Source: Chionis minor (taxonomy: Eukaryota > Chordata > Aves > Charadriiformes > Chionididae). From it: DNA of 64,000 nt. Position numbers and translations under genes: made by a program. The first letter of the stretch is position 1. The number at the start of each line of letters is the position of its first letter. The DNA is taken from positions 124,001-188,000 of the forward strand of contig VZSF01003329.1 of assembly GCA_013398295.1 (NCBI GenBank), in the 5' to 3' direction. Shown piece by piece: positions 50,729 to 63,038 of the stretch. Under the pieces are notes generated by a model, which was not told the DNA's origin, made no database searches, and saw nothing but the letters and a program-made list of their open reading frames with translations.

Positions 50729-52053
50729 TATATAAGGATGTGCACCTTGTATTTTTAGAGGGTAGTCTATCAAACCATTTCTCAGAGTTTTAAATTAAAT
50801 TCCCCATATAGAATTTTATTATCAGACCCAATTTTTACTTAAACTAATGAATGTAGTTCTTACATAAAAAATGCCATTTAGGTTGCACATTGTACATGAT
50901 CTCTAGGCAGCTATACAGTCCAAACAATATTCCAAGCTCTGAGACAAACATACAGACTAAGAGCAACAGAAACACAAGTGGAATTGTGTCTGTTCTGATA
51001 CTGGGAAGAGACTTTTGCAGCATGTCTGTAATCTGCGTGGCCTCGAGAAACTTATATTGGATCTATGTGCACTGCTGAATATGAATAGTCCTACACTTCA
51101 TGCGTGAGATTACCTTTAGCATGAGGTATTTCTTTTCTACTTTAACAGTTTGCTGTGAAGGGAGAATTCTGTCCCTCATCCCCGTGGTGTTTTGTTGTTG
51201 TAAGTGAAGTTCACATAGAGACAATGAATGTCTATATGTTTATCCAAAATTACTTCTAATTTAGTGAAGAAATAACTTTTCTTTTGTTTTGCTTTGTTCT
51301 GTTGTTTGGTTTTTTTCCTGAGGTATATAAAATTTATACTGCACTTCTATAATAATTCAGAAAGTACCAGCTTCACATCTCTTTTATAGAAATATTTTAC
51401 TTACAATAGAAATTTTGCACATATAATGTGGGAAATCCTATTGCATGGCCCTAGCAATGTGTCATTCTTTGGGCAGCAACTCCTAAGAAGGACTAATATT
51501 TTTCTCTTTGAAAAAACTTTAGAATAATCTATGAAATCAATTTCTGTCAAATTCTTAGCCTGATTTCTTTTGTAGACACAATATTTGCCCATAGGCAAAT
51601 AATTTCAAAAAAGGCAAATTAAAGCAGTTTGACTAAAATGTTTGTAAGATTTGTGTCTGTGTTATAAAACGCAGGAAGTCGAATGTGACCCTGAGTTATG
51701 TCAAGTACCACTTTCTTTTCTCTCTATTCTCAATTTAAAGTTTTGTGATGCAACAATACCTCGCTGGATCCTGGGAAGGAATACCTGGGTGAATCGGAAA
51801 GGCAGGCATTTTTGAGGGCAGGTGCATTGAGTAGAGAGGAATGGAGAAAGAAAACTACATCGAACACTACAGTGACTGATGTGAGGAAAGCTTTAAACTG
51901 AGCTTAATTTGCGAGGGTTCTGTAGTTGTGTTTTGCTTCTCAAGAGCAGCCAGAATAGCCAGAGCACATGACTGAATAGGACCATAAAAAATAAAATTAA
52001 AAAGTGATGTAAACGTGATACTGCATATCCTTAAATCACTGGAAATACCATAT

Positions 52054-52335
52054 AATCATAGAATTGTCTAGTTTGGAAGGGGCCTTTGAGATTATTGGGT
52101 CCAAACATTAACCCAACACTGCCAAACCCACCACTAAACCATGTCCCTGAGCACCACATCTACATGTCTTCTAAATACCTTCAGGGATGGTGATTCCACC
52201 GCTTCCCTGGGCAGCCTATTCCAACATATGGCAATCCTTTCAGTGAAGAAATTTTTGCTAATATCCATCATAAACCTCCTCTGGCACAACTTGAGATCAT
52301 TTCCTCTTGTCCTATTGTTTGTTACTTGGGAGAAT
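52054..52335 (-). mobile_element. CR1 retrotransposon 3' tail, minus strand
   Basis: The plus strand shows the reverse complement of a CR1 tail: TCATAGAATTGTCTAGTTTGG at the element's 3' end, then ACCATGTCCCTGAGCACCAC, TTCAGGGATGGTGATTCCACC, CCCTGGGCAGCCTATTCCA and CTCTTGTCCTATTGTTTGTTACTTGGGAGA. The element is 5'-truncated and antisense to PCDH17 in intron 3. The minus-strand open frame that overlaps it is CR1 tail, not a gene. Confidence 0.93.
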
Positions 52336-55300
52336 AATAGCATAAAATATATTTTATTTGGCATTCTTGCTTATAATAAACAAATAAGTACATTCTCAAA
52401 ACATCTATTTGGTTGGAATTACACTAGAAAGTTCACATAGTAATGTATGGTAAAATACATTACAGCTTGCAACTGTTCTCAAAGCAAGCACTATTATATT
52501 AACTCAGGACACCTACGTTTAACATTTATTACAATTTTCAAACAGCAAAAAAACAATAACAAGAATGTAAATTTGCATCAGGAGTATCAAAAACTTCGAA
52601 GCATGTAGAAAAACTGTCAGTTATAATTGTATCGTTATTTCAAGATAAGAACAGAATTTAAAGAGTTTGGACTTACAAAATAAATCTTATCTCAACATTT
52701 TCTGGCTTCATGATATTTATTGTGAAAATAAAATCCCACAAGGCGTTTAAGCCTAGTTATTGTTACATAGTTATAAAACTTATGCATTTTGTCTATGTAT
52801 ACCTTTTCTTTATACAGAACTATTGATAATATCCATATTCTTGTTACGTCCAGAGTCTGTTTATTCATTCTTTATTATTTTTTAATTCTATTCGTTTATT
52901 TTTAATTTTATGTGTTTTGTTTTGTGTACACTCACATTTTTTCTTCGTGTATGGAGAATAGCAGGAATATGCATGTTGCTATAATTTTGACACAAGAGTC
53001 CCTCAAGGACAGGTTAGACAATCAGTGAAAATCATGAACCTACCTTCCTCTTGCTTTTAAGAAATCTTACCCCATTGCTATTTGACGACCATTTTACAGT
53101 GATCTCAGGAAACGTTTAACCTCTTTAAATAAGCCTGAAAATTTCTTTGCTATTTAAAACCTAAAGATTTCTTTAAATTCTTTAAAAAACATAGCTTCAG
53201 ATGTTAGTAGAATTACAGTTCATTGTAAATTTATCAAAGTTCTGCAGCTTTTCACAGGTACACATGACAACAGTAGCTGGCTCATCATTTATTAAGAAGA
53301 TGGCTCTTGTATTTAAACTTTTTACAAGCACATTTGAATGATAAGTACCATACAGCTGCTTTTCTTATTTTAAAGTTGATTCATTTTCTGATATGCAGAA
53401 TTATGGAAAGACAGAGAGAGAAAAACTTACAGGAAGAAGAAAGAGAAAAAAATTTTAGGCATGGGAAGACAGTACATAACAGAGGAGAAAAAAGCAAGTA
53501 ATCAAAACACACTCAGATATCTTAAGAGACAAGAAACTTCCCTACTGTTAGAGGTAGTGCTTTTGTTGAATTTAACTCTTTGACAAAAGTGACCAAAATT
53601 TGTATTTTTCCTGTACATTAGCTGCAATTAAATAATCTTAAACTGGAATACATTACGTATCAGTCTGGTGCAAGTTCACCAGAGTGACAGCACCTTGCCT
53701 GTTTTGAAACAACACAGTATGATATTTATTTACTGTTATAATGCAACCAAACATAACCTTTTATATTTAATCCAATGTCAGGTAACATCATTCTTTTGCA
53801 TAAGCTTTTGTAGCTAAACAAAAATAAAATACTTCTGCAAAACTTAGATTACGATACTTTTACTTAGGTTTTTAGTACCTTTGTTCAGTTTACTGGCAAA
53901 ATTTGGGAACAGAATGTTCTGGAAAATATAACAAAACTACAAATTTTTTTGAGTTCAAGACAGCTAAAAATACTCTTCACAATTTTAAATGCAGAAAATA
54001 CAAGTGTATGGCATTTTACTTTTACCAAAGAAATTCAAAACTAAGGCTCAGATGTTCTCCTAGATATTTAGTCCTTTATAAGTACGAGGAAACTGGAAAA
54101 CCTAGACCTTTGCTAGTTAAGGAAAGAAAAAGAAAGCTTAACATCCCAAACCTCTACATTTTCAACCCTGTTGAAGGAAAAAAACAGTCCACAAGTTCTC
54201 AAAAACCTTGTCCCTACCTTGTCCAACCCTTTTCCCTACTGTTTCACCTACCTCTGAGCTAGTTGCCCTGATACCTTATAGTTAATTAGTTGATGATCAC
54301 TTTAGAATTAAGGAGGAGAGCAACAGGTACTTCTGGAGCATGACTCATTTGACCATTTTAGATGAATCACACCCTCAAATGTTCATTCCTCTCTACTGTT
54401 AGTAAAATACGACTAACTCAAATGTAGTTCAATAATAGTAGATATCTAAAACTATGAAAGATGAACTGCACTTCAGTGGTTTTGCAGGAACCAGCTTTTT
54501 GCACACTGGCCATTGTTTATCAGAGCTTTTTGGCTTTCATGTCTCTTATTCATGTTATAGGTGTTAACGGTTCCAGCCCAAGTTTATTCTGAAGTCATCA
54601 TCACTAACTTATTCAGCAAACCTTTCCCATTTCATCAGAATCATTATGTGGAGGTGGTGATTCTCTCTTCCATGTGAGAAATATGATTTCTGTTTGCACA
54701 GCTGTTGTTCCCTCTTCCATGTATTTGCAGTTGGGAACTGTTTTTTCACTCACAAAATTGGGTTCCTGTGTAAGGTTTATAGTTTTTGATGCTTTGCTTA
54801 AATATTCATCTATTTGGTTTTCCTTTTGAATTCTTCTGGCCAAATTGCTAGCGCCAGAAGCAATAAAGAATAGTGTGTTGGAGGTTTAAAATTAGAATCT
54901 GAGATCATCCTGTACTTTGGCTTCTAAAAAGTCCTATGTGCTGAAATGTTTTACTGAAATGACTCACAGAAAAGGAAAAGGATGGTCCTAGATTACACTG
55001 ACTTCTACTTAAAATCAAAATAAATTAACATATTTTTCTGACCGTGGGAACTATTATAATTTAAGTTAATTAAATACCAAGAGATTAATAAAAACGTATT
55101 AATTTAAGGATTAACCTCTATATAAGATATCTGTACCTTACATAGCATTAATCTTCAGTAACTTTTTATCATTTGGTTAGTTGAAGTAATTCATGATCTT
55201 ATGAAACCTAACTTCTTATTACATCTAAGGCAGTTCTTGTATGTTCGTTAAATAACAACAGAATCTGAAAGAGCTGTTAATCCCTGGCAAATACATTTAA

Positions 55301-56121
55301 GAATCTACTGGCATTTTATAAACATACAGTAACAATCCTATTAAATCTAAGTAAATGTTTATATAAGATACTTAGGGTCTATCCTGTTGTATCACACCCA
55401 TGTAGTAAGTGCCATTATTGGTGGTAAGGTGAGGTTTATCTGCAGGAGTGCACCTGCCACTCTCATCTCATCCCCATCACCAGAGACAGCTGCTGAAGAC
55501 GTTGCACACGCTGGCACAAAGGGGTGTCCTTCTAACCTTCTGCATGGTGTTCCTGAAAGAGATAAACTAAATATATATTCATACAGCTACGTGAATGTCA
55601 GAGTTTTCTGCCAAATAGCTGCAGGAACTGGGATTGTCATTTTTTCACACTTGTAGATGACCTGGCTTTGCCAGCAATACTTCACAATATAGATCTGGGC
55701 TCACAAGTTGCTATTCAGCATCAGCATTATTAATAATGAACATAGACTGCTTTCTTACAAGGCTCACACAGATAAAGATTGAGCTGTATCTTTGGCAAAC
55801 TGAACAGGATTGTCAAGAATGTGTTACATACCTTCCCATGCTCAAAGTAACCCTAATAACAACTATTTAATTCTGTAGGCACCCGTCAGAACTATATCAG
55901 AGAGTAAATCATATGTGTTGTACATCTGTCAAATACCTTTGACTGTCTTTTGCTTTTGTGTTTGCTCTTTCAACTTTGTTAACTGATAAACAAGTAGTGG
56001 AGTAAACATTCTGTCTGTATTTTTTTCCCCTCAAGGTAGTCACTTTACTTTGGGAAATTCAACTACTTTCTTCTGATGGTTTAGTTTTCTTTTTTCTTAT
56101 CCAAAGCACAACCTTTCTTTT

Positions 56122-56142
56122 AAAAAAAAAAAAAAAAAAAAA
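56122..56142. repeat. Poly-A tract (21 A)
   Basis: An uninterrupted homopolymer after CTTTCTTTT. No retroposed gene copy is recognisable on its 5' side. Confidence 0.93.
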
Positions 56143-57689
56143 GAATAATTATTTAATCACTTTTACAGAGGAAGAGAAGATGGATAATACATTTGGAACA
56201 AAAGCAAACAAACAAAACCCACCCATTTTATACCTACTTCATCTTGTGAAACCTTTAAGTAAAGAGTTTTTAATGACTATAAATTTCTCTCCCAGAAAAT
56301 GTAATTCAGATTAAGAGTATACTAATTTATTCTTTGCTATTCACAGTTAAATTCTCAGTTTCAAGTTTATGTAGTTTACATAATGGGAAGGCAAAAGTGC
56401 GTGTTACTGGATGTAGCATCAAACTTTCTTTAATCTGCCGCTTTACACAGCTTTTCATATCTCTTTATGTCATCTCGTACCATTATACGTCAATAGAGTC
56501 AACAATGACCAGTTGAGTCCCCTAACACAGTTTTTAATTTGGGCTTTAGACCCCTAAGCTTTTTGAAAGCTAACTAAGTTTTTTTATTTCCTTTCATAGA
56601 AAATAATCAGAAAATTTCATTCTAATAAATGTAAAAATTAAATATTCTATTGCTGAAAACAATAGAACAGATCAGATTTTGAAAAGGAAGTTCAGCTTAA
56701 AACAGTAAGTTAGTAATAATAGTGATAATTTTAAAAACCTGTTGAAAGGATTGCCGAATTTTCTACTGCACATTTGAAATTTTTAACTATGCTTTCTGTG
56801 ACTTTTCATAATCCTGGTCCCATCTGTTTTTTTCTATATCACCATTCTAGCATAGACTGTAAAATGTTACTCCTGTAAAATGTATCTTATCTGGAGTAGT
56901 CACACAGTTAGCTACATATGCATTTGATTTTATGAAACTAAATTCGTAGTAAGGGATTATTTTAATTTTTCTGGTGCTGATATTTTAATATCTTTTATTA
57001 AACTGAACTAAACTAGTACTTAAAATAACTCCCTGACATTCTGAATAATGGATATGAAAGCAAGTGTAATAAAAATTGCTGGGAAGGTGCAGTGCAAACA
57101 CTGATTCAACAACTACCACACTGATTTAAACATTTTCTTTAGTATGTAAGACATTAATCTGTAGAATTTTGAAAACGTATGAAAACAACCCGCTCTAGTA
57201 AGGGTTGAGACATGTAAGTTACTGTGAGGTAACGAAGTACAACTCATCTTGTAGTCTAGGGCAACTGTATTGTATGTATGCCCTTCACTTATACTAGCTG
57301 CAGGTAATTCAATCATCCACCTAGATGTAACATCTGAGTCACCTTGTGGAATTTCCTGTCACTCTCCAGAAATTGCACAAAGACTTCAGGACAATTACTC
57401 CCCTGTGGAATTCAGGGTCTAAAGCAAATAATGCAAGAAAATAAAAAAGACATTTTTCCACCAAACCTGAGTGGATTTTTGTTCCATGAATTTGTCTAAT
57501 TGTGTGATGGACCCTTTGGATCCATAATGTCCCATGCAATGACTCCACAACTTACTTAGGTGTGTGTACAAACAGACCGCTGTTGATTGAAACCTGTCAC
57601 CCGGTAATTTCATTGGCAGTGCTTGGTTCTTGCTTTAGGAGAAACAGTAAATAAGTGTTTCCTATTAAGTCTTCTCAGTGACAATCATG

Positions 57690-58970
57690 ATTCAAAAGTC
57701 TTTTCATATTTTCCCTTTGTTGTGTTTTCTGCAAGCTAAAAAAATCTCAGTCTATTTAATCTCTTCTTTTATGAAAGACTTTTCTTAACTTTGATCATCT
57801 TTGCTGCCCTTTTTTATCTTTTCAGTTCTATTATATTCTTTTGAACATGGCATGAACAGAACTGCATACAGAAGTCTAGACACAGCAGCTGTGGATTTAA
57901 ACAGAGTAATGTTTTGTGTTTTAATCTCAATTCCTTTTCCAAGATTTCTTCTTATTCGAACTGATCCCTTGATGAGTTATGAGCTGTCATCTTCATTTAA
58001 ATGTCCAGAATAATACCAAGATCTGTTTTAGAGTCCGTAGTTTTTGTATTGATAGTTGTTACCGTTTTTCATCATGTACATTGCCTGCATTTGTTGACAC
58101 TGAATCTCATATGTTATTTTACTGTAGTCATTCAATAGCATGGCATCTATCTGCATCTCTTCACAATCACTCTCAGATTTTACTACTCATATTTGTCTGG
58201 TACCAAAGTTATTTTAACCGGTAGTGTTAAAATGCTCCAAATTCATATTTGGGTTCCATACTGTCCGCTGATTTGTTAGGGCTCATTTTACCTATTTTCT
58301 CTAAAATTTAGTCTATTAATCTTTCAGTTACAGGCAGTTTTTATGACTCATTTCTATCCCCAAAATAACTGCTTTGTGGGAATCTCTCTAGGCTCCTTCT
58401 TTTCAAACCCTTTTTCCTTTTTTTTTTTTTAATTGAGGGGTGAGTATTTGTGATCTTATCTTCTTTCAGTGTTGTATTATAAGCTGATTTTCTGTCAGCC
58501 TTACTGATCCACTGATTCTCTGACAGGCTTTCATTTTTTTCCGATTTTTTTGTAAAAATTATCCTCATGACTTGCTATATCATGAACAAATTATCTTCAA
58601 AACCTTTTCCATCCTTCCCTGCAATAATGTAACATTTTAGTAGTTTATTTATTTATTTATAAGTCATTTATGCATTTTTCTCTTCCAAATTTGCACACAG
58701 TTCCCACTTTTTTAAGAGTATCTTTTTACTTCTAATGGCCTCCTTTACTACGCTGTTTCACCTTGCTGCCTATTTTTCTGCCCTTTAAAAGTGTTTTTGA
58801 TAAGTGGTATACAATTACTCTGAACTCCTAATACAGTATCTTTAAGCAGTCTGTCATGCTATCTGCAAGCATTTAGTCTTTTAGTTGTCCTTTCCAACTT
58901 CCTTTTAGAAAGCTTTGTCATGTTCAAGTAGTTCCTATTTTTTAAGTTAAATGCTACTATAGTCTTTTTT
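57690..58970 (-). mobile_element. Old CR1/L3-like relic, minus strand
   Basis: Read on the plus strand, the segment follows the antisense of an amniote CR1 type well known from turtles and crocodilians: words like CTTTGATCATCTTTGCTGCCC, TTCAGTTCTATTATATTC, ACAGAACTGCATACAG, then TGTTGACACTGAATCTCAT and, further on, AAGTTAAATGCTAC. Order and spacing agree with my memory of the family although every word is mutated, so the copy is old. It may continue in pieces toward about 60.5 kb. No reading frame survives. Confidence 0.6.
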
Positions 58971-61171
58971 TTTATTTTATTTTTTATTTTCTACAGGAGA
59001 CATTGAATTTGAGTGCTTTATGGCCAGCATTACAATGCAGCATGTAGATAATTACATTTTTAACATGGCCTGTTGAATGCTAAAAAGTAAATCAAGCAAG
59101 TGATGTTTATCCTCTTGTGAACTCTTCGACTGGTTGTTTTAAGTGCAATGTACTTCATCATTCCTATATAATTTGTATCTTGGTATTATAATTGCACTGG
59201 GGTCTGCTGAGTATTTTCTTTCTACTGCCTCTGTGATGTATCTGTTACATCACATTCCACACTTAGAACCAGGTGCTGAAGTGCTTATTTTTCAGACTTA
59301 AAAAACATATAGAATCAAGTAAATATTTGGGTTTGGTCTGGTTATCAATTTTTATGTGCCCTGCTCAACTGGAATTTTATTTGCTGAAGTTTTTCTTTGC
59401 TATTCCCTCTCCAAATATGGTTAACTTTTACTCTAGCATTTTTTTATTTTTTTCCCTTTTTGAGTGTACCATTTGTGACTTCACCTTAGCTGACAAGTTA
59501 TCTGAGACAACGTGCTTTTCTATGCCTGTCACTTGTCTTTAATTTAAAAACACTCTCTTATAACCAATTCAAATGTCACCAGCCTTTTTTCTGTGCTGGC
59601 TTGCATGATACCTACCCTTCTTGGATGTGTTCAATTCATTACAAACATTTCCTTGGTTACTAATTAAAATATACTCTCTTCTTATCTGAGTCAATTTTCA
59701 ACCCAAAGAAGTATATGAGCTTTAACATCTAAAATCAGAAACTAGAAACAAAATCTTTGCAGAAATGTGGAAATGTTGCAGAAATGTGATGTAATTTTCA
59801 ATTATTTTTTAGGCTGTAAGACAGAGACAGGGAAAAAAAAAAATAAAAAATACACATTTATTCCAGATCAATTATAGAGAAATCTATAGCTGTCTTATTT
59901 TCATCTTGCATTTTATCTTTCACTTGTGATTCATTGACTCAAGTCTGTCTCTTCATAACAAATTTTTATGAAACAGAGACTTGATAGTTATACCTAGTAC
60001 CAATGTTCAAGTAAAAATGCAATGTTTTTCTTCTTTTTTTCTGGGAAAAACCCCACACTATATTGGTAGTTTCCAATGACTGCCACCAATTTCCTATTTT
60101 TGGCTCCTTCTGATTTTCATTCTCACACTTCTTGGGAGTTTTGGCAAATAGGAATAAGATGTTTAAGTACATGTAGTGGCAATGTCCATTTCTGGACATA
60201 CTGATACTGGTATATCAGTAATAATACATGTCAAAGATGATATTTGAACGATATTTTTACTGTTCCTTGGTTACAACATTTGTCAAATGCCTATTTTAGG
60301 CTCGTTCCTTACCCTGTTGTTATTTTGACTTTCCTCACCCTTGGAAAAATACTTGTAGATATCTCTCACAAGTTATTATTGCAGAATTCTGCTCAGGAAT
60401 GTAAACACCTATTATTATTATCATTTTTCTCATTCTGGCGCAATTCTTAATGTTTTTGTCTTTTTCTACACTGGAGCAATGGTGAAAATTTGTCCAAATT
60501 AACATTACAGGTGGATTAGTCAAATCACTTTAAATCTCTGTATAGATATCTTCATTTGGGCTTAAGATACTCTGACTTTAGCTGAGCTTTAATCAGTTCC
60601 AAAATGAATGAGAGTAAAGTAAATCAGGAGCATTTTAGTTCTGAATAGGAATAAGAATGAAAATACAGAAAAGAATAAGAGTATAACAATAAGAATATAA
60701 GAATATCCACATAGTGGTCTAATGCGATTGAACAAATCTTCTTTAAGTTTGCCTGCTTAATTGATAAAGATTATTTTTCCAGAGCGTTTCAGGGTAGCCT
60801 CAGACAGAAGTACATGCGATCTTATGAACTCTGGTGTTCACCGATGCGCTATAGAGGTCTTTCATTAAAACAATACCTTAGGCTGCTTGTCCACCTGGTA
60901 TCTACTCCTGCTTTACAGACTGCAGTGGGATCTGTTTGGGTTGCCTCCTAACTAGGCTGCCAGAGTTTCATGGGCTTTGCTGCAGCTTCATAGCTGGGTC
61001 TGGTAAAGGGAGAGGCAGAAAACACGAAAGAAGCATACTGGTCATCCATCTTTACTCACGATTGCTCAGATTCTGTCAGGTAACACCGTCATAGCCTTAC
61101 TATGTGCAAATAAACCATAGGTACTCTGACCTCGAAACCAGGCTCCATGATCTGGCCACAGACGTACTTGT

Positions 61172-61176
61172 AGTCT
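61172..61176. repeat. Target site duplication AGTCT, left copy
   Basis: AGTCT directly precedes the TGTCCTGGTTT start of the solo LTR and is repeated at its right end (61892-61896). Confidence 0.85.
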
Positions 61177-61891
61177 TGTCCTGGTTTGAAGTAAAACAGG
61201 ACCAATTTTGTTCAGTAACTCTACCTTCTAATTACGCCTCTTCTAACTGCTGAAATTAACAGCATATTGTGCAGAAAAACTTTGCTCTCAGAGTGATAAC
61301 ACCCATGTTTATAGTTGATGCCAAGGCATGGTATACAGAGACGCTTTTGCTTATACTTATTGCTGTAACAACCAAGGCCAGACAACTTTGTTATTTCCCC
61401 CATTGGAGGGTCAGAAGTGGAAAAGCCTAGAGGGGTCCCATCTCTGGGGAGGAGCGGACAGGTGACCTAAAACTGACCAACAGGGTATTCCATCTGATCT
61501 GCCACATGGTCAGTAAAAAAGCTAAGGGAACAAAGGGTCAGTCCTCTGTCTTCAATGGCCTGCATCCGAACAGGACTCTGTCTGTTCATCTGCCTTTGAT
61601 CCCGATCTGTGTGTTCCTAAATTCAGATATGGAATCCAGTTCCCGTCCGTCACTGAGTCCAGTTTGGGATTTACCTGGTGCTTGCTGGTGATATGATTGT
61701 TATCCTGGGAACTTCATATGGTTTTGTATATATTTCATTATTTTCTTTTTTATTATTTTATTCTTTATGTTTCATTTAGGTAGTTTAGATCTTTCTAAAC
61801 TAGTCTCTCCTTTTTTCTCTCTCTCCTCTGTAGGAGAGAGGGAACAACTGTCATTCCGCCTGCTTGGGCCAATCTGGCCCAAACCACGACA
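61177..61891 (+). mobile_element. Solo LTR of avian ERVL-like type (715 bp), plus strand
   Basis: The element begins TGTCCTGGTTT and ends AAACCACGACA, imperfect inverted termini of TG...CA form. It is flanked by a perfect 5-bp duplication, AGTCT, the size typical of ERVL-group integrations. An inner segment, AACTGACCAACAGGGTATTCC, matches what I recall of U3 in a common bird ERVL LTR, which sets the + orientation. No retroviral genes adjoin it, so the provirus has been lost by LTR recombination. It contains open frames below 65 codons only. It sits in sense orientation in intron 3 of PCDH17. Confidence 0.88.
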
Positions 61892-61896
61892 AGTCT
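61892..61896. repeat. Target site duplication AGTCT, right copy
   Basis: AGTCT follows the final CA of the solo LTR and matches the five bases before its start. Confidence 0.85.
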
Positions 61897-62941
61897 CTTT
61901 TACCCTGCAGTACAGAAAAGTCACCTGCTTTTCTAACTACTGAGGCTCTCCTTCACACAGAATTTTTTGTGAAGGACCAAGGTAAAATCCAAGAAGAAAC
62001 ATTATGCTAAGCAGAAGGATCACACAGCCGTGATTCCTGACTGTGCTGACTTCTGAATCACGTCTGAAACAGCCTGGCAGAATGACAGCTGTCCCAGCCC
62101 AAAGGTGGGCCTGGTATCATCCCAGCTGCATGGACATTAGAGGTAGAGTAGTTACATGGTATAGACAGTTTCCTGCTGTGGCATTTTTCCATTTACTAAC
62201 CCAGATCCAGCCAAAGAATACATAGAGAAGGAATCAACATTTTGAGCTCCACAGAGCGTCGCTCACATCTTCTTAGACAAGAGTAGGAGTGTCTCAGTTG
62301 ATCCGAGAGGTTTTACATTTTTTCTTAGATTCTCATTCAATTACAATATATATTCCTATGGAACCTTAAGAAAAGCAAACTTCTTTCCATTTCTGCTTTA
62401 AAAAGAGGTTACAATAAAACCTGAAATGTGTGGAATATTTCACCCAGTCATGTCCCATTAATAGCTCGCTTGCTGATTCAAACGAGCAATGCCATCAGTC
62501 CTGTATTCAGGATTTCCTTAGTGAAAAGAACAAAACAGGTCTGAATGTAAAGCTATGGTACACTGCACTGTCAGGTTGAACAGCTCAAAGGTAGACAAGG
62601 ATACCTGCAACTCTGTTCAGCTGAGCTTGAATTCCACCCTGATGCGTGCTGAGAATTAGCATTATATGCTTTATTCTCAGTGGTGACTGCCAGCCGTGTA
62701 ACTCTTCAAGCATATCCTGCCATTTGTTCTATCCAGCAGAAATGGTTTTGATTTCAAAATAGCTCTTCTAGCTGTTTTGTAGGAATAGTATAGAAGGAGA
62801 GTGAGTTTGGGCAAACAATAAATAAAAATTGACAGTAGTGTTATATGAAGAGAAAAAAAAAATGCTCCCATTTCCTTGTAAAACAAGTGAGGATGTAAAA
62901 AATATTGGAGTCATATTTCTAGTGAAAAGACAAAGAAACGA

Positions 62942-63038
62942 CTGGTCTAGTGGAAGATGTCCCTGCCCATGACTAGGGGGTTAGAACTAGATGATATTTA
63001 CAGTCCCTTCCAAATCTAACCATTCTATGATTCTACGA
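62942..63038 (+). mobile_element. CR1 retrotransposon 3' end, short fragment
   Basis: About 97 bases: CTGGTCTAGTGGAAGATGTCC, CCTGCCCATGACTAGGGGG, AACTAGATGAT, AGTCCCTTCCAAATCTAACC, then the octamer pair ATTCTATG and ATTCTACG (63022-63037). Strongly 5'-truncated, as most CR1 copies are. Sense to PCDH17 in intron 3. Confidence 0.9.

Noticed and set aside
52134..52364. Minus-strand ORF of 76 codons
   Set aside because: It is the 3' tail of a CR1 element, which is not protein-coding there.
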